Origin: an uncultured Prevotella sp.
GTDB lineage: Bacteria; Bacteroidota; Bacteroidia; Bacteroidales; Bacteroidaceae
Assembly (NCBI GenBank): GCA_900765465.1
Contig: CAAFRM010000277.1
Span: 1 to 15,227 of the forward strand
Direction of reading: 5' to 3'
Length of the DNA: 15,227 nt
Numbering within the stretch: position 1 is the stretch's first letter; every line of letters starts with the position of its first letter. The translations under genes and the position numbers were made by a program. Of the stretch, positions 1 through 5,727 are shown piece by piece. The notes below the pieces were generated by a model. That model was not told where the DNA came from. It worked only from the letters and a program-made list of their open reading frames with translations, and did not search any database.

Positions 1-348
1 AAGAAGTATGTTGAGCCATTAATCACTCGTTCAAAGAATGATACAACTACATCACGTCGTGTTGTTTTCCGTTATCTTCAGAACAAGTATGCTGTTAAGG
101 CTCTCTTCGGTGAGGTAGCTGAGAAGGTAGCTAACCGTCCAGGTGGTTACACTCGCGTTATCAAGTTGGGTACCCGTCAGGGTGACGCAGCTGAGATTGC
201 TTTCATCGAGCTCGTTGACTTTGATGAGAACATGGCTAAGACTCCTAAGGCTGCTGCTAAGAAGACTCGTCGTAGTCGCAAGGCAACTAAGGCTGAGGAG
301 GCACCTGTAGCAGAGGCTCCTGCAACTGAGGAAGCTGCAGCTGAATAA
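1..348 (+). CDS. rplQ: 50S ribosomal protein L17, 3' part
   Basis: Large-subunit ribosomal protein L17, cut by the window edge; 115 residues are visible, reading in frame from base 1 to a TAA at 346-348. The visible part carries typical L17 sequence ([12 protein letters not shown], then [11 protein letters not shown], then NRPGGYTRV and AFIELVDF). The L17 core ends at about residue 75 of the visible part. It is followed by a tail of about 40 residues rich in Ala, Lys, Arg and then Glu ([20 protein letters not shown], then an acidic Ala/Glu/Pro end). Such tails occur on L17 of Bacteroidota, but the bacterial core family is shorter. In this phylum rplQ is normally the last gene of the rpoA ribosomal operon, which fits the strong terminator just downstream. 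Identification is confident; the role of the tail is unknown. Confidence 0.96.
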   Translation, partial: KKYVEPLITRSKNDTTTSRRVVFRYLQNKYAVKALFGEVAEKVANRPGGYTRVIKLGTRQGDAAEIAFIELVDFDENMAKTPKAAAKKTRRSRKATKAEEAPVAEAPATEEAAAE

Positions 349-372
349 GTTACAACAGATCTCACAAAATAT

Positions 373-406
373 AAGCGCTCTTGTCATCAGACAGGAGCGC
401 TTTTTT
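373..406 (+). terminator. Rho-independent terminator after rplQ
   Basis: A 12-bp stem (373-384 with 391-402, one T-G wobble) encloses the six-base loop CATCAG and runs straight into a T-tract. It lies 24 bases after the rplQ stop codon and ends the ribosomal operon. Confidence 0.92.
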
Positions 407-440
407 AGTTTCTTCTTTTTTAGTTTCTTCTTTTTTAGTT
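401..440. repeat. 15-bp tandem repeat, 2.7 copies
   Basis: The unit TTTTTTAGTTTCTTC occurs perfectly at 401-415 and 416-430, and its first ten bases recur at 431-440. The first copy begins with the T-tract of the rplQ terminator, so the terminator tail appears to have been duplicated, giving three successive T-tracts. Confidence 0.85.
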
Positions 441-463
441 TTGCCTTCTTTTACTCTTTATCT

Positions 464-499
464 TTATTTAGGGGATTCCCTAACATTATTTAGGGATTC
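464..499. repeat. Direct repeat pair upstream of lipoprotein promoter
   Basis: TTATTTAGGGGATTC (464-478) and TTATTTAGGGATTC (486-499) are the same sequence apart from one G. The start points lie 22 bp apart, about two helical turns. The first copy and its flank (469-482) also form a near-palindrome, TAGGGGATTCCCTA. The position just upstream of the promoter would suit binding sites for a regulator, but nothing identifies one. Confidence 0.55.
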
Positions 500-503
500 T
501 TTC

Positions 504-534
504 TTGAAGTTTTCAAGAATTAGTTGTACTTTTG
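504..534 (+). promoter_or_regulatory. Bacteroidota-type promoter of lipoprotein gene
   Basis: A -33 TTG at 504-506 and a -7 TACTTTTG at 527-534 are separated by 20 bp, matching the Bacteroidota sigma-ABfr consensus. The start codon lies 23 bases after the -7 box. A perfect 8-bp inverted repeat (501-508 and 512-519, spacer GTT) covers the -33 box and may be an operator. Confidence 0.75.
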
Positions 535-557
535 CAGTAGATTTAAAAGATAAGGTT

Positions 558-1430
558 ATGAAAAAGGTGATACTTTTTATGCTTTGCTCTTCTTTGCTGA
601 TGAGTAGTTGCGATACATATACGGGTAGTGGAGCTTATGCCGGCAGTTCCATCGGGTCTATCCTCGGTTCTGCTATAGGTGGTCTTTCTGGTGGTCCAAG
701 AGGTTCTGACATTGGTACGATTGTTGGTATGGCTGGTGGTGCTATAGTTGGTGCGGCCATCGGTAGTCAGGCAGATAAGGCTCAGGCCGATCGTGAAGCT
801 GCTTATCAACGTGATAGGATTGAACGTTCTCGTTCCAATTATCCATCTGCTTCTCGTCATCATCCTCGTACTGATCGCTCTTCCTCAGTCAATAGTGATG
901 ACATATATGATTATAGTGCTCCAGTAACTGATAACTCTGATATTTTTGATTCCAATAATGGAGGAGACGACCGTCTCTATGATTTCCAGGGTAAGGATTA
1001 TACCGGTAATTATAGTGCTCAGCAGCCAACTACTTCTATGCCATCTGCAACAGTTGAAGAACTCGGTGCCAGACTATCTTATTGCCCTAGCTTAGAGATA
1101 GTAAATGCCCGTTTTGTGGATGCAAATGAAGACAATTGTCTGAATCGTGATGAAACCTGTAAGTTGATATTCGAAGTGATGAATCGTGGGCAGTATCCTG
1201 TATTTGATGTTGTGCCTACAGTGATTGAGATGACAGGTAACAGGCACATATTTATTTCGCCTAGTATTCATATTGAAAAGATAGCTCCAGGTTCGGGAGT
1301 GAGATATACCGCAATGGTGAAGTCCGATAGAAAGTTAAAGGATGGTATGGCTCGTTTCTGTGTGAGTGTCATTCATGAAGGGAAATCAATCTCTAAGGTG
1401 AATGAATTCAATATCCCTACCAAACGATGA
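558..1430 (+). CDS. Glycine-zipper lipoprotein with EF-hand-like loop
   Basis: A 290-residue predicted lipoprotein. The ATG at 558 is chosen because it gives a proper signal sequence (MKKVILFMLCSSLLMSSC, lipidated Cys18) and lies just behind a good promoter; an in-frame start farther upstream would lie inside the rplQ terminator. Residues 23-70 form a glycine zipper, with repeated small-residue helices (GSSIGSILGSAIGG and GTIVGMAGGAIVGAAIGS) like those of outer-membrane lipoproteins of the 17-kDa/YMGG type. Residues 75-170 are a polar linker rich in Ser, Asp and Tyr, probably disordered. Residues 178-290 form a beta-rich domain opening with DANEDNCLNRDE (188-199), which fits the 12-residue calcium loop pattern (D1, N3, D5, L8, E12). 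Four cysteines (176, 194, 201, 268) occur in or near this domain. Family knowledge suggests outer-membrane localisation; the specific function is unknown. Transcribed alone and convergent with the RlpA-like gene. Confidence 0.85.
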   Translation: MKKVILFMLCSSLLMSSCDTYTGSGAYAGSSIGSILGSAIGGLSGGPRGSDIGTIVGMAGGAIVGAAIGSQADKAQADREAAYQRDRIERSRSNYPSASRHHPRTDRSSSVNSDDIYDYSAPVTDNSDIFDSNNGGDDRLYDFQGKDYTGNYSAQQPTTSMPSATVEELGARLSYCPSLEIVNARFVDANEDNCLNRDETCKLIFEVMNRGQYPVFDVVPTVIEMTGNRHIFISPSIHIEKIAPGSGVRYTAMVKSDRKLKDGMARFCVSVIHEGKSISKVNEFNIPTKR

Positions 1431-1482
1431 TATATCTGTTCCCTTAGATTTGTTATCCATAAGTTGCCACATATTCAATATG

Positions 1483-1523
1483 AACGAGCAAGAACCTGTT
1501 AATGATGGTTCTTGCTCGTTTTT
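1483..1523 (+). terminator. Strong terminator shared by convergent genes
   Basis: A perfect 14-bp stem (1483-1496 with 1507-1520, core CGAGCAAGAACC) encloses a 10-base loop and merges into five T residues (1519-1523). It ends transcription of the lipoprotein gene. Its loop and right arm hold the stop codon and last codons of the RlpA-like gene on the other strand. The minus-strand side has no clear T-tract. Confidence 0.88.
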
Positions 1524-2113
1524 GTATTGTTATGTTTATCTTTTGTATTGTTATGTTTATCTTTTGTATTATTATGTTTGTCTTTGTCTTTTATTTCGCC
1601 TTTTTTAGCGTGCTCATTCGATGATGACTTATGCTTTTTTTCAGCTGCCTGTTCCAAAGCCTCCTCCTTTTTTTCGAAATAGTTCTTGGGTTCAAATTCT
1701 GCCATTTCGAAATCAATCTTAGGAAGTTTGCAGTCTTCTGGCTTATATGGCACAGGGTTATCCAGTCTCTCCACCTTGACGGTTCCTACACCTTGTGCAA
1801 TCATGCCGATTTCCTTGGCAGCCGCCCATGAAAGGTCGATGATTCTTCCTCTTCCGTAAGGACCACGATCTATTACTTTCACGATTACGCTTTTATCATT
1901 TCTGAGGTTGGTTACTTTCAGCATGGTGCCGAATGGATAGTAACGGTGTGCACACGTCAAACTGTCGTGATGTATCTTTTGCCCGCTTGCAGAGCGTGCG
2001 CCTGTGGCTCGCTTTGAATAATACGATGCCTTTCCGTGTTGATGCTTCTGTGCACAACATGGACTCATAAAAAACGTAGTCAATAATGCTATGATTAAGT
2101 ATTTTATTTTCAT
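1499..2113 (-). CDS. RlpA-like double-psi beta-barrel protein
   Basis: A 204-residue exported protein of the septal ring RlpA family, whose characterised members cleave glycan strands lacking stem peptides. The ATG complementary to 2111-2113 gives a signal peptide (MKIKYLIIALLTTFFMSPCCA) and lies behind a good minus-strand promoter. The double-psi beta-barrel spans about residues 26-115: GKASYYSKRATGARSASGQ, then AHRYYPFGTMLKVTNL, VIDRGPYGRGRIIDLS and AAAKEIGM. Compared with Pseudomonas RlpA as I recall it, the essential His and Asp are present (H56, D82), but the essential Glu of the SGE motif is Gln (Q45). Peptidoglycan cleavage is therefore uncertain. Residues 145-204 are a highly charged low-complexity tail that includes three DKHNNTK repeats. 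There is no SPOR domain, unlike the enterobacterial protein. Confidence 0.9.
   Translation of the reverse strand: MKIKYLIIALLTTFFMSPCCAQKHQHGKASYYSKRATGARSASGQKIHHDSLTCAHRYYPFGTMLKVTNLRNDKSVIVKVIDRGPYGRGRIIDLSWAAAKEIGMIAQGVGTVKVERLDNPVPYKPEDCKLPKIDFEMAEFEPKNYFEKKEEALEQAAEKKHKSSSNEHAKKGEIKDKDKHNNTKDKHNNTKDKHNNTKTSKNHH
1521..1583. repeat. 21-bp in-frame tandem repeat in RlpA-like gene tail
   Basis: Three 21-bp units start at 1521, 1542 and 1563. The first two are identical and the third differs at two bases. Because 21 is divisible by three, they encode the heptapeptide DKHNNTK three times on the minus strand. This is a likely site of copy-number change between strains. Confidence 0.9.
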
Positions 2114-2134
2114 AACTTCTCGATATTTTGGTTG

Positions 2135-2165
2135 CAAATATATAAAAAATAGATGAAAAATGCAA
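2135..2165 (-). promoter_or_regulatory. Promoter of RlpA-like gene
   Basis: On the minus strand TTG (complement of 2163-2165), a 20-bp gap and TATATTTG (complement of 2135-2142) match the Bacteroidota consensus exactly. The start codon follows 21 bases after the -7 box. Confidence 0.8.
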
Positions 2166-2184
2166 GGAAATATCAGAAAAATAC

Positions 2185-2192
2185 TATCTTTG
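2185..2192 (+). promoter_or_regulatory. -7 box of receiver/PPDK fusion gene
   Basis: TATCTTTG is a full match to TAnnTTTG and sits 20 bases before the start codon. No TTG is found at the expected -33 distance, so the promoter may be weak or activator dependent. It shares the roughly 100-bp divergent intergenic region with the promoter of the RlpA-like gene. Confidence 0.6.
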
Positions 2193-2212
2193 CAGTATAA
2201 ATAGCGACAGAT

Positions 2213-5200
2213 ATGGAAAATAATGTACCTAATGAGTGGAATAAGTTCTACTTGAAAGACGTATCGTTTGTCAATCTGATGATGCGCCGCATCTACAATG
2301 TGTTGATTGTAGCTAACCCTTACGATGCGTTCATGCTTGAAGATGATGGACGCATCGAGGAGAAGATATATAATGAGTATATGGAGCTTGGTCTTCGTTA
2401 TCCGCCTACCTTTACACAGGTTTCTACCACGGAAGAGGCTGCTCAGGTGTTGCGTTCTACGGTGATAGACCTGGTCATCTGTATGCCTGGTAATGCAGAT
2501 AATGATGCCTTTGATGTGGCCCGTGATATCAAGGGCAAGTTCCCTAACATCCACTGTGTGGTTCTTACCCCTTTCTCACATGGTATCACCAAGCGAATGC
2601 AGAACGAGGATTTGAGCATCTTCGATTATGTATTCTGTTGGTTGGGAAATACCAACTTGATTCTTTCCATCATCAAGTTGATTGAGGATAAGATGAATCT
2701 GGAGCATGATATCCAGGAGGCGGGTGTGCAGATGATTCTTCTGGTCGAGGACTCTATTCGCTTCTACAGTTCCATCTTGCCCAACCTCTATAATTACATT
2801 CTGGAGCAGAGCAAGAACTTCTCCAAGGAAGCCCTGAACCGCCATGCCGCAACCATGCGTATGCGTGGCCGTCCTAAGGTGGTATTGGCTCGTACCTATG
2901 AGGAGGCGAAGAAACTGTATGATAAGTATTCCAATAATACCCTTGGAGTCATCAGCGATGCCCGGTTCCCTTTGAAGAGTGCCGCCAGGGCTTTTGGAAA
3001 TGAGGTTGATGACGATGTCAAGCCTGAGTATGGCACCGATACCTTCGGTCGCGAGAAATGTCCTGATGCAGGTTTGCAGCTCTTCCGTTACATCCGTAAG
3101 CATGACTCTTTCGTGCCCCTCATCCTCGAAAGTTCTGAGAGTGATAACCGTGCCAAGGCAGAAGCTGAGGGTTTCCGCTTCGTGGATAAGAATTCCAAGA
3201 AGATGAGTGTAGATCTCCGAAGATTGATGGAGGAGCACATGGGCTTTGGTGATTTCATCTTCCGTGATCCTAAGACCCACGAGGAGATCATGCGCATCAG
3301 AAGCCTGAAGGAGTTGCAGGATAATATCTTCAACATCCCTAACGATTCGATGCTCTATCATATCAGCCGCAACCACATGAGCCGCTGGCTTTGTGCCCGT
3401 GCCATCTTCCCAGTGTCGGCTTTCCTGAAGCATGTTACTTGGGAGAAACTTCAGGATGTGGATGCCCACAGGCAGATTATCTTTGATGCCATCGTGCAGT
3501 ACCGCCACATGAAGAACCTGGGTGTGGTAGCTGTGTTCGATAGAATGAAGTTCGATAAATATGCCCACTTTGCCCGCATTGGCGAGGGATCACTGGGCGG
3601 AAAGGGTAGAGGTCTTGCCTTCCTCGACAATATCATCAAGCGCCATCCGGAGTTCAATCAGTATGAGAATGCCACCGTGCAGATACCGAAAACCGTGGTG
3701 CTCTGTACCGATATCTTCGATGAATTTATGATGAGCAACAATCTCTATCCGATAGCGTTGAGCGATGCCAGCGATGATGAGATATTGAAGCACTTCCTGC
3801 ATGCGCAGTTGCCGGATTCCCTGATAGCCGACTTCTTCACCTTCTTCGAGGCAACGAAGAGTCCTATCGCCATCCGTTCCAGTTCGCTTCTTGAGGATGC
3901 GCACTATCAGCCTTTTGCTGGTATCTATTCTACCTATATGATTCCTTATCTTGAGGATAAGTATCAGATGCTCCAGATGTTGGCTTGTGCCATCAAGGGC
4001 GTGTATGCCTCCGTGTTCTATCGTGATTCCAAGGCGTATATGACAGCCACCAGCAACGTCATCGACCAGGAGAAGATGGCGGTTATCCTGCAGCAGGTGG
4101 TGGGTAAGGATTATGGCACCCGCTTCTACCCAACGATGAGTGGTGTGCTCCGTTCGCTCAACTACTATCCTATAGGAGATGAAGAGGCGGAGGAAGGCAT
4201 AGCCAGTCTAGCCCTCGGATTGGGTAAGTATATCGTGGATGGCGGTCAAACCCTGCGTGTCTGTCCTTATCATCCGCATCAGGTGCTCCAGACATCAGAA
4301 ACGGAGATGGCTTTGCGTGATACGCAGACCCAGTTTTATGCCCTCGACATGAAGCATGTGGGCGAGGATTTCAAGGTAGATGATGGCTTCAACATCCTCA
4401 AACTTCGTGTGAAGGATGCCGTGGAAGACCAGAGCCTCACCTATATCGCCTCTACTTTCGACCCATACGACCAGGTTATCAATGATGGTGTATATGAAAT
4501 GGGCAGAAAACTGATTACCTTTGCCAGTGTGCTCCAGCATGGAGTAGTACCTTTGCCAGAGTTGATGCAGATGTCTATGAAGTTTGGCTCCGAGGCGATG
4601 CGCCGTCCTGTGGAAATAGAGTTTGCCTGCAATATCAACGACGATAGAACCTGTGAGTTCTATCTGCTCCAGATTCGTCCGATAGTGGATGCCAAGGAAA
4701 TGCTCGATGAGGATGTGAAGGCGATACCGGATGCCGACTGTCTTCTCCGTTCCCACAATTCGCTCGGGCATGGCATCTGCGAAGATGTGGTGGATGTGGT
4801 CTATGTAAAGTATGATGATCACTTCTCGGCGATGAACAATTTCTATGTGGCTGATGATATCGAACGAATCAATCGTAAGTTCCTTGCCGAAGGGAAGAAT
4901 TATGTGCTGATAGGTCCGGGCCGTTGGGGGTCTAGCGACCATTATCTGGGTGTGCCGGTCAAGTGGCCGCATATCAGTGCCGCTCGGGTCATCGTGGAAG
5001 TAGCTTTGAAGAACTACAACATCGACCCGAGCCAAGGCACCCATTTCTTCCAGAACCTCACCTCTTTCGGTGTGGGTTACTTCACGGTAGATACCAATAC
5101 CGAAGAAGGCGGTTTCGTGAACAAGGAGATATTGGATGCGATGCCGGCAGTAGAAGAGACGCAGTATGTACGCCATGTGCGCTTTGCGCATCCGATGAGA

Positions 5201-5263
5201 ATACTGATGGATGGAAAGAAGCAGGAAGGAGCAGTCTTGATTCCGAATAGCAGGAATAAATAA
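2213..5263 (+). CDS. Receiver-receiver-PPDK nucleotide-binding fusion protein
   Basis: A 1016-residue cytoplasmic protein of a type usually annotated as phosphoenolpyruvate synthase in Bacteroidota. About residues 28-160 form a degenerate receiver (NVLIVANPYDAF at the start; Met91 where the phosphoacceptor Asp should be). About 173-340 form a second receiver with all key positions: E179/D180 (ILLVEDS), D249 (VISDARFP), S307/S308 and K326 (FVDKN). About 450-825 form a PPDK/PEP-synthase N-terminal ATP-binding domain: GEGSLGGKGRGLAFL (457-471), AIRSSSLLED (553-562) and QIRPIVD (820-826). Residues 840-1016 form a further domain with GPGRWGSSDHYLG that I cannot assign. The phosphohistidine swivel domain and the PEP/pyruvate barrel are absent, so PEP synthesis as such is unlikely. 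A nucleotide-dependent phosphotransfer or signalling role is inferred. The gene is monocistronic, with its own -7 box and a hairpin downstream. Confidence 0.88.
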   Translation: MENNVPNEWNKFYLKDVSFVNLMMRRIYNVLIVANPYDAFMLEDDGRIEEKIYNEYMELGLRYPPTFTQVSTTEEAAQVLRSTVIDLVICMPGNADNDAFDVARDIKGKFPNIHCVVLTPFSHGITKRMQNEDLSIFDYVFCWLGNTNLILSIIKLIEDKMNLEHDIQEAGVQMILLVEDSIRFYSSILPNLYNYILEQSKNFSKEALNRHAATMRMRGRPKVVLARTYEEAKKLYDKYSNNTLGVISDARFPLKSAARAFGNEVDDDVKPEYGTDTFGREKCPDAGLQLFRYIRKHDSFVPLILESSESDNRAKAEAEGFRFVDKNSKKMSVDLRRLMEEHMGFGDFIFRDPKTHEEIMRIRSLKELQDNIFNIPNDSMLYHISRNHMSRWLCARAIFPVSAFLKHVTWEKLQDVDAHRQIIFDAIVQYRHMKNLGVVAVFDRMKFDKYAHFARIGEGSLGGKGRGLAFLDNIIKRHPEFNQYENATVQIPKTVVLCTDIFDEFMMSNNLYPIALSDASDDEILKHFLHAQLPDSLIADFFTFFEATKSPIAIRSSSLLEDAHYQPFAGIYSTYMIPYLEDKYQMLQMLACAIKGVYASVFYRDSKAYMTATSNVIDQEKMAVILQQVVGKDYGTRFYPTMSGVLRSLNYYPIGDEEAEEGIASLALGLGKYIVDGGQTLRVCPYHPHQVLQTSETEMALRDTQTQFYALDMKHVGEDFKVDDGFNILKLRVKDAVEDQSLTYIASTFDPYDQVINDGVYEMGRKLITFASVLQHGVVPLPELMQMSMKFGSEAMRRPVEIEFACNINDDRTCEFYLLQIRPIVDAKEMLDEDVKAIPDADCLLRSHNSLGHGICEDVVDVVYVKYDDHFSAMNNFYVADDIERINRKFLAEGKNYVLIGPGRWGSSDHYLGVPVKWPHISAARVIVEVALKNYNIDPSQGTHFFQNLTSFGVGYFTVDTNTEEGGFVNKEILDAMPAVEETQYVRHVRFAHPMRILMDGKKQEGAVLIPNSRNK

Positions 5264-5280
5264 AAGTTTTTTCTGAAATT

Positions 5281-5355
5281 AATGCCATTATTACCACGCT
5301 GCTAGATAACTAATTGTAAATTAGTTGTTTATGCGTGGTAATAAAGGCATTTTTT
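5281..5355 (+). terminator. Nested hairpin, probable terminator of fusion gene
   Basis: The outer stem is 19 bp with one A-A mismatch (5281-5299 with 5333-5351) and is followed by a T-tract (5350-5355). Its loop contains a second perfect 8-bp stem, AACTAATT (5308-5315) with AATTAGTT (5319-5326), around a three-base loop. It starts 18 bases after the stop codon. Its size and two-tier form are unusual for a simple terminator, so it could also be a mobile or regulatory palindrome. Confidence 0.7.
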
Positions 5356-5403
5356 ATTGCCACTTATTGCCATTTGTTACCACTTATTGCCATAAAACTG
5401 CCA
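5354..5403. repeat. 10-bp tandem repeat array
   Basis: Units of TTATTGCCAY start at 5354, 5364, 5374 (diverged, TTGTTACCAC) and 5384, with a degenerate fifth at 5394. TTATTACCAC also lies within the left arm of the preceding hairpin (5288-5297), so hairpin and array appear related. The period places the units on one face of the helix. Confidence 0.8.
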
Positions 5404-5549
5404 AAAATGCGCTTATTTCTGCAATAAGCATAGATTATTTCTTCAAAAATGTGCTTATTCCTTCAAAAAACATAGCTTATTTCAACGAAAAATGCAATAT
5501 TTTCTTCAAAAAGCACAATGTTTCTTCCCAAAAATACAATGTTTCCTTC
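5403..5549. repeat. Degenerate 21-bp repeat array with phased A-tracts
   Basis: Seven units fill 147 bp (average 21.0). They begin at 5403, 5423, 5445, 5465, 5488, 5508 and 5530, with lengths 20, 22, 20, 23, 20, 22 and 20. Each has the pattern A-tract, GC-containing middle, T-rich end, often ending CTTC. The alternation of unit length suggests a higher-order unit of about 42 bp. A-tracts every two helical turns predict intrinsic curvature. Confidence 0.8.
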
Positions 5550-5597
5550 AAATAGCATAAAAAAGAGAGAAAAACATACCCCCATGGACATGAGCAC

Positions 5598-5685
5598 TTA
5601 TGCCCGAGAAAACGGGTACTGTTAACCGAGTATTTCGGGCATAAATGCCTAGAGCTTCGGGCACAGTTGTGCAACGTCTCGGGCA
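5598..5685. repeat. 22-bp array of CGGG units with inverted repeat
   Basis: TCGGGCA recurs at 5635, 5657 and 5679, exactly 22 bp apart, with a related ACGGGTA at 5612. A perfect 10-bp inverted repeat, TTATGCCCGA (5598-5607) and TCGGGCATAA (5635-5644), links the edge to the second unit. Two units carry their own small hairpins: GGCAT-AA-ATGCC (5638-5649) and GCACA-GT-TGTGC (5661-5672). It lies just beyond the stop codon of the RDD gene. Confidence 0.75.
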
Positions 5686-5727
5686 ACATTCCTCGACGTC
5701 TGAACGTATATAACTTCAGTGATGTAC

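Larger units (their letters stand above)
5264..5727. other. Repeat-dense non-coding region between convergent genes
   Basis: This 464-bp stretch separates the ends of two convergent genes and holds no convincing gene. In order it contains a nested hairpin (5281-5355), a 10-bp tandem array (5354-5403), a degenerate 21-bp array with phased A-tracts (5403-5549), and a GC-richer 22-bp array with an inverted repeat (5598-5685). Short open frames cross it on both strands only because the 21-bp period preserves frame. Confidence 0.8.

Noticed and set aside
381..557. In-frame upstream start extending the lipoprotein gene by 59 codons
   Set aside because: It would start inside the rplQ terminator and place the signal peptide and lipobox in mid-protein; the promoter also lies downstream of it.
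2114..2554. Minus-strand extension of the RlpA-like gene
   Set aside because: The extension overlaps the promoter and the opposing fusion gene and would bury the signal peptide; ATG at 2113 is preceded by a good promoter.
4295..5191. Long antisense frame opposite the fusion gene
   Set aside because: No recognisable domain or promoter; it mirrors the codon pattern of the strongly supported plus-strand gene.
5354..5685. CRISPR-like array
   Set aside because: Units are 10-23 bp, contiguous and degenerate, with no distinct spacers of constant length and no cas genes nearby.
5325..5689. Small genes in the repeat region on both strands (5325-5555 plus, 5477-5689 minus)
   Set aside because: Their heptad-like sequence follows from the 21-bp period, they start inside a hairpin or repeats, and neither has a promoter.
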